Shown: positions 6,366 to 12,396 of the stretch, piece after piece | Numbering within the stretch: the first letter of the stretch is position 1 | How the letters are laid out: the number at the start of each line of letters is the position of its first letter | Source of the DNA: Patescibacteria group bacterium | Lineage (GTDB): Bacteria > Patescibacteriota > Patescibacteriia > UBA2169 | Reading direction: 5' to 3' | Assembly (NCBI GenBank): GCA_018830465.1 | Contig: JAHJSI010000032.1 | Span: forward strand, 1 to 25,272 | Length of the DNA: 25,272 bases | Translations under genes and position numbers: made by a program | The notes under the pieces: model-generated | Databases searched by the model: none | Told to the model about the DNA's origin: nothing | Seen by the model: only the letters and a program-made list of their open reading frames with translations

Positions 6366-6394
6366 ATTATATATCAAATAAAAAAATTTGTCAA
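6366..6394 (-). promoter_or_regulatory. Consensus sigma70-type promoter of the GC-rich RNA
   Basis: On the minus strand TTGACA (6394-6389), 17 bp, TATAAT (6371-6366): a perfect match in both boxes with ideal spacing. The start is expected near 6359. Such a strong promoter suggests an abundant transcript. Confidence 0.88.
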
Positions 6395-6445
6395 GCGATT
6401 TTTTCGCTATTTTGTCAATATTTTCATATTTTAGCTAATATTAGC
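6394..6445 (-). promoter_or_regulatory. Palindromes and second TTGACA upstream of the RNA promoter
   Basis: AGCGA/TCGCT (6394-6398, 6404-6408) abuts the -35 box. A second TTGACA lies 24 bp further upstream (6418-6413) without a -10 at normal distance, and GCTAATATTAGC (6434-6445) is a perfect 12-bp palindrome. Together they look like regulator binding sites; this is inference. Confidence 0.35.
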
Positions 6446-6452
6446 CACTTTT

Positions 6453-6480
6453 AATCGGCTAAACCTAAGCTTAGCCGATT
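6453..6480 (-). terminator. Inverted repeat over the stop codon of the Wzy/WaaL-like gene
   Basis: AATCGGCTAA (6453-6462) and TTAGCCGATT (6471-6480) are perfect 10-bp arms with an 8-nt loop. The stop codon lies within the arm. On the minus strand no U-tract follows directly, so this may be a 3' stabilising hairpin rather than an efficient terminator. Confidence 0.5.
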
Positions 6481-7781
6481 AAATTATGCTCTTTTCTGAT
6501 CAAAGCAATCAAAACTCCGACATATACAGCGCTTATCATCATTCCTGAATATAAAGACCAGAGGTAATGATCAAAACTTGCTATCACGATTATTGGAATG
6601 AAAAAGACCCCTGCATTTAATAGTGTTTTTTTGGATATTCCATGGAAAGCTATAAGCCATAAGCTATAAGCCATAAGTAAAATTCCAATAATCCCTAACT
6701 CTGCCAAAATTAAGATATAAACATTATGAACTGGCTGATAAAACCATGCTTCTTGCGCATCATCTATTTGGCCATGGACAGCCAAGCCATAATTGCCCAT
6801 TCCAACCCCAAGCAAAGGATTCTGCTTTATAATTTCCCAGCCCTGCGCAACTGAAGCCATGTGTTCTGTATTGGATTTTACTTCAAGACGCGCTTGCAAG
6901 CCAAGACGCGTATTCATTGGTTCTGGAAATATAGCGTAAAAGCATGCAACAGACAAAATAGTTATCAAAGCAATCTTAATCCCCTGTATCCAAGCGTGTC
7001 GGATAAAAAGCCATACAACAAAGATAACTAGAAAAATGCCAAACCCAAGCCACGCTGATCTGGAAAAAGTTGCTCCCAAGCCGAACAATAAAATTATGAG
7101 CATAGGATAGTTAAGCACATCCAGCAGATTCTGACTTTGCTTTCTCATCTTTTCAACTAACAAAACTAAAGACAGCGCAAGCCATGCTCCTAAAATATTT
7201 GGATGAGGAAATGTGCCATACGCGCGAAGCCATCTGCGCAAATCTGTCTCAACAACAGAGACCCCGAGATTCTGCGCGTCTTGAGAAGCCATTCCAAGCA
7301 AAGTTGAAGAAGGCACTGATTGCAGTAAAAACTGCGCAATCGCGAAACTTGCCTGAATTAAGCCAGACAAAATAATAGCTAAGCATAGCTTCTTATAGCT
7401 CACAATTCCTGATGATAAAATCAAAAACACAACAATTGCTTCAATCAGCGCAATCCATCTATCAAAAGCAACAGAGCAATCTATAGACCAAACACAAGAT
7501 GCGCCTGCCCAGATTATCAGCAGAAGCAAAGCGCCTACAGGCGAATACAAGCGACGAGCATTTAGCTTTGGCTTGTTTTTATGGATATATATGGCCCCGC
7601 GGACAACAAGCGCCAGCAAAACAACAAGAAGCGCAATTTCAGTCGCGTATAATGACTTTGTTCCATATTCCCAATACTTGCCATTGATTGAGCCCTCGGA
7701 CAGAATCAATCTTGCCTGCCAAGGAATTAAAAATACGAATAACAAAGTTCCGTATTGAATTGTTTTATTCAGAATAGCCAT
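6471..7781 (-). CDS. O-antigen ligase/polymerase-like membrane protein (Wzy/WaaL family)
   Basis: 436 aa, about ten to twelve membrane helices. It carries the family pattern: a conserved loop RAYGTFPHPN (186-195), the FSRSAW segment (239-244), a large extracytoplasmic loop (about 283-350) ending GVGMGNYG ... PVHNVYILILAELG with His352, then terminal helices. Family members join undecaprenyl-linked glycans or move them to an acceptor on the outer face of the membrane. Ligase, polymerase and protein O-glycosyltransferase cannot be separated by sequence. The start ATG overlaps an 8-bp repeat array and has no Shine-Dalgarno. A 7-mer array inside the gene (6647-6677) encodes a hydrophobic stretch in two frames. 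It probably shares a message with the gene 51 bp upstream. Confidence 0.85.
   Translation of the reverse strand: MAILNKTIQYGTLLFVFLIPWQARLILSEGSINGKYWEYGTKSLYATEIALLVVLLALVVRGAIYIHKNKPKLNARRLYSPVGALLLLIIWAGASCVWSIDCSVAFDRWIALIEAIVVFLILSSGIVSYKKLCLAIILSGLIQASFAIAQFLLQSVPSSTLLGMASQDAQNLGVSVVETDLRRWLRAYGTFPHPNILGAWLALSLVLLVEKMRKQSQNLLDVLNYPMLIILLFGLGATFSRSAWLGFGIFLVIFVVWLFIRHAWIQGIKIALITILSVACFYAIFPEPMNTRLGLQARLEVKSNTEHMASVAQGWEIIKQNPLLGVGMGNYGLAVHGQIDDAQEAWFYQPVHNVYILILAELGIIGILLMAYSLWLIAFHGISKKTLLNAGVFFIPIIVIASFDHYLWSLYSGMMISAVYVGVLIALIRKEHNLIG
6647..6677 (-). repeat. Heptamer/14-mer tandem array within the Wzy/WaaL-like gene
   Basis: AAGCTATAAGCCAT is repeated twice plus AAG, that is alternating heptamers AAGCTAT and AAGCCAT. 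Because 14 is not a multiple of 3 the two units are read in different frames (MAYSL, then WLIAF), both hydrophobic. Confidence 0.85.
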
Positions 7782-7808
7782 AGAGCCGTAAAGCCATAGA
7801 GCCGTAGA
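7777..7808 (-). repeat. 8-bp tandem array at the start of the Wzy/WaaL-like gene
   Basis: Four 8-bp units of the form GCC(A/G)TA(G/A)A at 7777-7808. The array includes the start codon and takes the place of a Shine-Dalgarno. Confidence 0.8.
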
Positions 7809-7825
7809 TCTATTTAGAAGTCTTT

Positions 7826-7850
7826 TATGGCTTTAAGGCTTTAAGGCTTT
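7826..7850 (-). repeat. 8-bp tandem array at the end of the nucleotidyltransferase gene
   Basis: Units of GGCTTTAA (minus strand AAAGCCTT) repeat about three times. The array supplies the last residues (VKALKP) and the stop codon of the nucleotidyltransferase-like gene. Confidence 0.75.
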
Positions 7851-8798
7851 TACAGCTGATTCATATCTCCTCACAAACATCTCCAAATGCTCCATTCGTT
7901 TATCATTAACATGAAATTTCAATAAACCATCTTTAATAATAACACGCGTATCTTGATTAATTAATTCTTTTATCTGTTTTGGAAACTTTGCTTTCTGCGC
8001 GATCGCGGCAAACACGCTGAACGGACGCAGTAAAAATTCCGCTAAAGCGCGAATAAATGTCTGAGCATGAATCACGCGATTAGGATGCGCAACGCATGGA
8101 CTTGAATTAACAAGGCTTTTTTTAAGCCATTCTTGATTTATGTTCCAGAATGTCCGATACAATCCGCGCTCATCATATACAGGATAAAAATTAGATACCC
8201 AGTACATAAAATCAACATCCCGCTTTCCCATGCGCAAACTTGAAAAATCAAGATGATCTTCATCAACAAAAACAGATAAGCAAATTTTGTCTTTCATATT
8301 CTTATGCACCGGCCTGCCCGCCTCATTAAAGGCGGGACGAATACGCATTATTGACAGCAAAATCAAGCTGAATAATCTCGCCAGCCATACTCCGTGTTTT
8401 TTCGCGACAATAATCAAATCAATATCGCTTGTCTTTTTTGTATTATTAATAGCCAGCGAATTGCAGACAAATATTGCCCGCGTAAATGGAATATGTTTCA
8501 GCATATCAAGAATTTTGCGCGCGTAATCAAATTTGCGCTTCGCGATTATATATCTCTGATGCCTGCTTGAAAGAATCTTATCGCGTCCGCGCAAATAAAA
8601 AAATCCGCTCTTGCGGCAGATTCGCTTTTCAAGAAACCTGCTTCTGTCTAAAGTATTTCTAACTTCATCTAATTTCACGGGACTTTGACTGCCATTCAAA
8701 TCCAAAAGCAGATTATGTATTTCAACCAAAGTTAAAGGATAATCAAATATATCAAAATACACCAAAGTTGATAAGATAAGCTGTCCAAGTTCTGCCAT
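7833..8798 (-). CDS. Winged-helix plus nucleotidyltransferase-like protein
   Basis: 321 aa. Residues 1-75 look like a winged-helix segment (YFDIFDYPLTLVEIHNLL ... RKSGFFYLRGR). Residues 105-135 carry the nucleotidyltransferase core CNSLA-x8-SDIDLIIV, where the two Asp (125 and 127) would bind metal; the usual first Gly of the GS motif is replaced by Cys-Asn. The substrate is unknown; such proteins are common beside glycan or envelope genes in related genomes, which suits the downstream Wzy/WaaL-like gene. Residues 154-163 (RPAFNEAGRP) are encoded by a GC-rich palindrome that looks inserted. The 3' end is built from an 8-bp repeat array. A -10-like TATAAA lies 7 bp before the ATG, so initiation may be leaderless. 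Confidence 0.7.
   Translation of the reverse strand: MAELGQLILSTLVYFDIFDYPLTLVEIHNLLLDLNGSQSPVKLDEVRNTLDRSRFLEKRICRKSGFFYLRGRDKILSSRHQRYIIAKRKFDYARKILDMLKHIPFTRAIFVCNSLAINNTKKTSDIDLIIVAKKHGVWLARLFSLILLSIMRIRPAFNEAGRPVHKNMKDKICLSVFVDEDHLDFSSLRMGKRDVDFMYWVSNFYPVYDERGLYRTFWNINQEWLKKSLVNSSPCVAHPNRVIHAQTFIRALAEFLLRPFSVFAAIAQKAKFPKQIKELINQDTRVIIKDGLLKFHVNDKRMEHLEMFVRRYESAVKALKP
8317..8336. repeat. In-frame GC-rich palindrome in the nucleotidyltransferase gene
   Basis: CCCGCCT (8317-8323), loop of six, AGGCGGG (8330-8336). It is GC-rich in an AT-rich gene and encodes the RPAFNEAGRP segment. It looks like a small inserted palindromic element. Confidence 0.6.
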
Positions 8799-8859
8799 AG
8801 TATCTTTATACTACCAAAAAACGCGGCAAATCGCCACGACCTATAAATACCCAATAAAA

Positions 8860-8882
8860 AAAATCATGCTTGACATGATTTT
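8860..8882. promoter_or_regulatory. Dyad between divergent genes, related to the cupin operator
   Basis: AAAATCATG (8860-8868), CTTGA, CATGATTTT (8874-8882): 9-bp perfect arms. It lies between the minus-strand nucleotidyltransferase and the plus-strand 37-aa gene, just before -10-like sequences (TATAAT at 8901-8906). The core AAATCAT ... CATGATTT is shared with the dyad at 3136-3159. Confidence 0.4.
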
Positions 8883-8930
8883 ATACTAGTATTAATGTAT
8901 TATAATCAAGTAAGTTGATCTTTGAACCTA

Positions 8931-8981
8931 GTAATGCAAAGCGCATTACGTTAATACCCACCACCATCTCCAGAAGAGGTG
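8931..8981 (+). promoter_or_regulatory. Structured leader of the 37-aa membrane protein
   Basis: GTAATGC (8931-8937) and GCATTAC (8943-8949) form a perfect 7-bp hairpin. Further on, CAC (8962-8964) and CTC (8968-8970) can pair with GAG-GTG (8976-8981), which is part of the ribosome binding site. The leader could therefore control translation; this is inference. Confidence 0.35.
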
Positions 8982-8986
8982 TTATA

Positions 8987-9100
8987 ATGAGATACGATAG
9001 ATTTCCGACAAGAATAAGAAGAAAAAGAGACTATACAGTATTGTACATCATTATCGGGCTAGGTATCGTTATAGCCCTGGCTGTCTGGCAATTCGGCTGA
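8987..9100 (+). CDS. Small single-span membrane protein, 37 aa
   Basis: MRYDRFPTRIRRKRDY is a strongly basic N-terminus, followed by one helix (about residues 18-35, YIIIGLGIVIALAVW). The positive-inside rule puts the N-terminus in the cytoplasm. The start is chosen for AGAGGTG (8975-8981) at good spacing; an in-frame start at 8915 has no support. A perfect intrinsic terminator follows. Short, basic one-helix proteins are often accessory subunits or regulators, but no family is recognised. Its own leader and terminator argue for a real monocistronic gene. Confidence 0.6.
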   Translation: MRYDRFPTRIRRKRDYTVLYIIIGLGIVIALAVWQFG

Positions 9101-9120
9101 GATAGGAAGGAGCAAAAAAA

Positions 9121-9174
9121 GTGTTGCCCAGCACCAGAGCAGCTGAACTACGGTTCAGCTGCTTATTTTTTTAG
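9121..9174 (+). CDS. Possible 17-aa micro-ORF running through the terminator
   Basis: AAGGAG (9107-9112) is followed after 8 nt by GTG. The frame (about MLPSTRAAELRFSCLFF) passes through both arms of the terminator and stops in its U-tract. The Shine-Dalgarno is the best on this transcript, yet translation through the hairpin would disturb termination. It may be a chance frame or a translated control element. Confidence 0.2.
   Translation: MLPSTRAAELRFSCLFF
9139..9172 (+). terminator. Intrinsic terminator after the 37-aa gene
   Basis: GCAGCTGAAC (9139-9148), loop TACG, GTTCAGCTGC (9153-9162), then TTATTTTTTT. The 10-bp stem is perfect. It lies just beyond the convergent end of uvrA but has a U-tract only for the plus strand. 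Confidence 0.92.
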
Positions 9175-9181
9175 ACAAAAA

Positions 9182-12058
9182 TCAAAGCGCCTTTTTCAAA
9201 TACTGCCCGGTAAAACTTTTCTTTTCTTTAGCCACATCCTGCGGAGTGCCTTGAGCCACAATTTCTCCTCCTTTATCCCCTCCTTCAGGCCCAAGATCAA
9301 TAATCCAGTCGCATGATTTTATAACATCCAAATTGTGCTCAATAATAAGCACAGTATTTCCCTTATCAACAAGCTTATTTAAAACATGAAGAAGGCGCTC
9401 CACGTCCGCGAAATGAAGTCCTGTTGTTGGCTCATCTAATATATATAAAGTTCTTCCAGTGGCCCTGCGGGACAGTTCTGTCGCAAGCTTTATGCGCTGC
9501 GCCTCGCCTCCAGAGAGGGTTGTCGCTTGCTGTCCTAAATGAATATATCCAAGCCCGACTTCCTGCAAAGTTTCTAATTTAGTTCTAATGATCGGAATGC
9601 TTCTGAAAAATTGGCATGCCTCTTCAACAGTCATTTCTAAAATATCAGAAATATTCTTGTCTTTATAATGAATCTCCAATACTTGCGGATTATATCGCTT
9701 TCCATGGCACTCCTCGCAGGCAACATAAACATCAGGCAAAAAATTCATTTCAATCCGCTTTACTCCGTCGCCTTCGCATGACTCGCATCTTCCGCCTTTA
9801 ACATTGAAAGAAAATCTTCCTGCTCTATATCCTCTGATTTTTGCTTCTGGCGCTTGAGTGAACAAATCTCGGATAGGAGTGAATAATCCAGTATATGTCG
9901 CGGGATTAGAGCGGGGAGTTCTTCCAATCGGAGATTGGTCAATATTAATTACTTTATCAATATGGTCAAATCCTTTAATTTCTTTATGGGCGCCTGGATA
10001 GTCTTTCGCGCGATAAAAATGCTTTAGAAGCGCTTTTGCCAGAATATCCGTCATAAGCGTGGACTTGCCAGACCCAGATACTCCAGTAATGGCGACTAAT
10101 TTCCCTAAAGGAATATCAACATCAATATTTTTTAAATTAAATTCGCTCGCGCCTAAGATTGAAATTGCTTTCCCATTCGCGCGCTTTTCTTTTGTGGGAA
10201 TAGAAATTGATTTTTTGCCGGATAAATATTGTCCTGTAATTGATTTAGAATTTTTCTTTATTTTATCAGGAGCGCCTTGCGCAACAACGCATCCTCCATG
10301 CTCTCCTGCTCCTGGACCGATATCAATTACCCAGTCCGCGGACAAAATTGTTTCTTCATCATGCTCAACAACAATTACAGTATTTCCAAGGTCTCGCAAA
10401 GCTTTTAATGTTTTGATTAAGCGCGCGTTATCCCGCTGATGCAATCCAATTGACGGCTCATCTAATATATACACAACTCCGGACAAAGCTGATCCTATCT
10501 GCGTTGCCAAGCGGATTCTCTGCGCCTCGCCGCCTGATAAAGTATGCGCCGCGCGGTTCAAAGTAATATATCCAAGCCCGACATTCTGCAAAAAAGACAA
10601 ACGTTTTGTAATTTCTTTGAGTAAAAGACGCGCGATTTTCATCTGTGTATCTGTCAGAACTTTTTTGCCGGGCAATCCATTAAAATATCTTACTGCTTCA
10701 TCAACTGATAATGCTGTAATTTGCGCGATATTTTTTTCATCAATTAAAACAGAAAGCGCTTCTTTTTTTAATCTCTTGCCAAGGCATGATGGACAATTCT
10801 TTACGCGCATATATGTTTCTAATTCACGACGAATATAGTCAGAATCAGTTTCTTTATATCTGCGCATTAAATTACTTATGACTCCTTCAAATTCTGTATT
10901 TTCCGCGCCATTAAGCACTGCGTCAATGGCTTGCTTTGGCAAATCTTTTACAGGAGTATTTATTGAAAATCCATTTGCTTTCGCTACTTCATCTAAAATT
11001 CTAAAATATGATCCTTGAAATGAAGCAGTTCTGGACCAAGGGCGGATAGCGCCTTCCGCGATTGATAAGCGCTTGTTTGGAATAACTAAATCAGAATCAA
11101 CCTCTAATTTTGTTCCTAAGCCAGTGCATTCTTTGCACGCGCCATGCGGAGAGTTAAATGAGAATGATCTTGGTTCAAGCAAAGGAAGATTTATGCCGCA
11201 TTCCGTACAAGCCAAATGTTTGGAGAACAACACTTCCCCCCTTTTTGCGGCCTTGTCGCTCCCAGCGGCAGGGTCGCTTTCCGAACTAGCGACGAGGCCG
11301 CTGGGAGCGACCCCGCCGCTTTCAGGCGCAACACTCACAATAACCAAACCATCACCAAGATCTAAAGCAGTTTCCAAAGAATCCGCTAATTTGAATTTAT
11401 CATCCGCGCTTGGACTTGCTTTTACAATTAACTGGCCTACAACAACTTCTATAGTATGCCTGCATTGCTTATCCAATCTCATGTCTTGAGCTTCTTCCAA
11501 AGAAACAACATCGCCATCCAAGCGGACGCGCGCGAATCCTGCTTTTGCTAATTCACCTAACACATGCTTATGCTCCCCTTTTTGATCGCGGATCATTGGA
11601 GCAAGCAGAATAATTTTAGTCCCATCAGGCAGCTTCTGAATCTGGCGGATAATCTGCTGCTTGGTTTGCTGCGTAATAATCTTGCCGCATTCCGGACAAT
11701 GAGGCATGCCCGCGCGCGCGAACAGAATACGAAGATAATCATATACTTCCGTCACAGTGCCCACAGTTGAGCGCGGATTATGTGATGTTGAGCGCTGGTC
11801 AATTGAAATTGCGGGTGATAACCCATCTATGCGCTCTACATCCGGCTTATCCATTAAACCTAAAAACTGCCTAGCATAAGCTGACAGAGATTCTACGTAT
11901 CTGCGCTGTCCTTCAGCGTAAATTGTGTCAAAAGCTAAAGACGATTTTCCAGATCCTGAAATTCCTGTAATGACAACAAGCTTGTTCCTGGGTATGTTGA
12001 GAGATATATTCTTCAAATTATGGACGCGGGCGCCTTTGATTGAAATTACATCATTCAT
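9182..12058 (-). CDS. uvrA: UvrABC nucleotide-excision repair ATPase UvrA
   Basis: 958 aa from the ATG at 12058 (MNDVISIKGARVHNLKNI). Two ABC ATPase halves: Walker A GISGSGKSS (32-40) and GVSGSGKST, signatures LSGGEAQRIRLATQ and LSGGEAQRIKLATEL, and zinc-finger cysteines (CPECG, CTECG ... CKEC, CESCEGDG ... CEECHGKRY). It forms the dimer that finds bulky DNA lesions and loads UvrB. An upstream GTG at 12079 overlaps the -10 box, so it cannot be the start. The transcript would begin about 5 nt before the ATG, practically leaderless. Residues 250-268 come from a 57-bp palindrome inserted in frame before the zinc-binding segment (see 11255-11311); the surrounding domain is otherwise normal. Confidence 0.98.
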   Translation of the reverse strand: MNDVISIKGARVHNLKNISLNIPRNKLVVITGISGSGKSSLAFDTIYAEGQRRYVESLSAYARQFLGLMDKPDVERIDGLSPAISIDQRSTSHNPRSTVGTVTEVYDYLRILFARAGMPHCPECGKIITQQTKQQIIRQIQKLPDGTKIILLAPMIRDQKGEHKHVLGELAKAGFARVRLDGDVVSLEEAQDMRLDKQCRHTIEVVVGQLIVKASPSADDKFKLADSLETALDLGDGLVIVSVAPESGGVAPSGLVASSESDPAAGSDKAAKRGEVLFSKHLACTECGINLPLLEPRSFSFNSPHGACKECTGLGTKLEVDSDLVIPNKRLSIAEGAIRPWSRTASFQGSYFRILDEVAKANGFSINTPVKDLPKQAIDAVLNGAENTEFEGVISNLMRRYKETDSDYIRRELETYMRVKNCPSCLGKRLKKEALSVLIDEKNIAQITALSVDEAVRYFNGLPGKKVLTDTQMKIARLLLKEITKRLSFLQNVGLGYITLNRAAHTLSGGEAQRIRLATQIGSALSGVVYILDEPSIGLHQRDNARLIKTLKALRDLGNTVIVVEHDEETILSADWVIDIGPGAGEHGGCVVAQGAPDKIKKNSKSITGQYLSGKKSISIPTKEKRANGKAISILGASEFNLKNIDVDIPLGKLVAITGVSGSGKSTLMTDILAKALLKHFYRAKDYPGAHKEIKGFDHIDKVINIDQSPIGRTPRSNPATYTGLFTPIRDLFTQAPEAKIRGYRAGRFSFNVKGGRCESCEGDGVKRIEMNFLPDVYVACEECHGKRYNPQVLEIHYKDKNISDILEMTVEEACQFFRSIPIIRTKLETLQEVGLGYIHLGQQATTLSGGEAQRIKLATELSRRATGRTLYILDEPTTGLHFADVERLLHVLNKLVDKGNTVLIIEHNLDVIKSCDWIIDLGPEGGDKGGEIVAQGTPQDVAKEKKSFTGQYLKKAL
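11255..11311. repeat. 57-bp palindromic element inserted in frame in uvrA
   Basis: GTCGCTCCCAGCGGC (11255-11269) and GCCGCTGGGAGCGAC (11297-11311) are perfect 15-bp arms. Inside, GTCGCT (11273-11278) and AGCGAC (11288-11293) form a second stem. The unit is exactly 19 codons, in frame, much richer in GC than the gene, and encodes VAPSGLVASSESDPAAGSD. UvrA homologues normally have a short linker here. Confidence 0.85.
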
Positions 12059-12070
12059 ACAATAACGAAC

Positions 12071-12099
12071 ATTATACACGAAATTCAGGATTCAATCAA
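12071..12099 (-). promoter_or_regulatory. Sigma70-type promoter of uvrA
   Basis: On the minus strand TTGATT (12099-12094), 17 bp, TATAAT (12076-12071) preceded by TG. The predicted start is near 12064, leaving about five bases before the ATG. A palindrome GAGAACTTCTC (12107-12117) lies just upstream of the -35. Confidence 0.85.
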
Positions 12100-12167
12100 G
12101 TTTGCGGAGAACTTCTCTTCTTTTCAAAAAACGAAATGTAATAATAGCATACTTTCTCCAAAAAAGC

Positions 12168-12173
12168 TATACT
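12168..12173 (+). promoter_or_regulatory. -10 box of the 49-aa ORF
   Basis: TATACT lies eight bases before the ATG at 12182, so the message would be leaderless. No good -35 box is visible. Confidence 0.4.
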
Positions 12174-12181
12174 ATCTTTAC

Positions 12182-12331
12182 ATGCAAAAAACAAAATCAG
12201 AAAAAAGAGAACAAAAAAAGCGCAATCAGCGCAAAATGAAAGTGACAGGCGCCAGTGTCAAGAAGTTGCAGGAACTGTCATTGCGACCACGCCCGTCATC
12301 CCGAGTACCAGATGGGTATCTTAGTAAATAA
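12182..12331 (+). CDS. Small basic protein, 49 aa, with a repeat-derived C-terminus
   Basis: The frame begins MQKTKSEKREQKKRNQRKMK, a very Lys/Arg-rich segment, then VTGASVKKLQEL. From about residue 38 on it is read from copy B of the dispersed repeat (PSSRVPDGYLSK). The N-terminal part has the look of short basic proteins in related genomes, but I cannot name a family. The repeat has probably replaced the original end, so this may be a truncated gene. Expression is plausible from the TATACT box. No Shine-Dalgarno. Confidence 0.45.
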   Translation: MQKTKSEKREQKKRNQRKMKVTGASVKKLQELSLRPRPSSRVPDGYLSK

Positions 12332-12392
12332 TATATCTCACTTAATAAATCATTTTTGATTATAAGATTCTGTGGTGCGAGGGATCTACTTG
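12295..12392 (+). repeat. Dispersed palindromic repeat, copy B
   Basis: 98 bp from GTCATCCCGAGTACC to GGTGCGAGGGATCTACTTG. The terminal stem is ATCCC-GA-GTACC (12298-12309) with GGTGC-GA-GGGAT (12374-12385). The interior shares AATAATATAT and CACTTA words with copy A. It fills the gap between the 49-aa ORF and the stop of the UbiB-like gene. Confidence 0.75.
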
Positions 12393-12396
12393 TTTA

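Noticed and set aside
12059..12079. GTG start of uvrA seven codons upstream
   Set aside because: It overlaps the TATAAT of the uvrA promoter, so it would not be in the transcript.
12059..12117. LexA/SOS box at uvrA
   Set aside because: A half site GTTCG overlaps the -10 and GAGAACTTCTC is palindromic, but neither matches a known LexA consensus (CGAAC-N4-GTTCG or CTGT-N8-ACAG).
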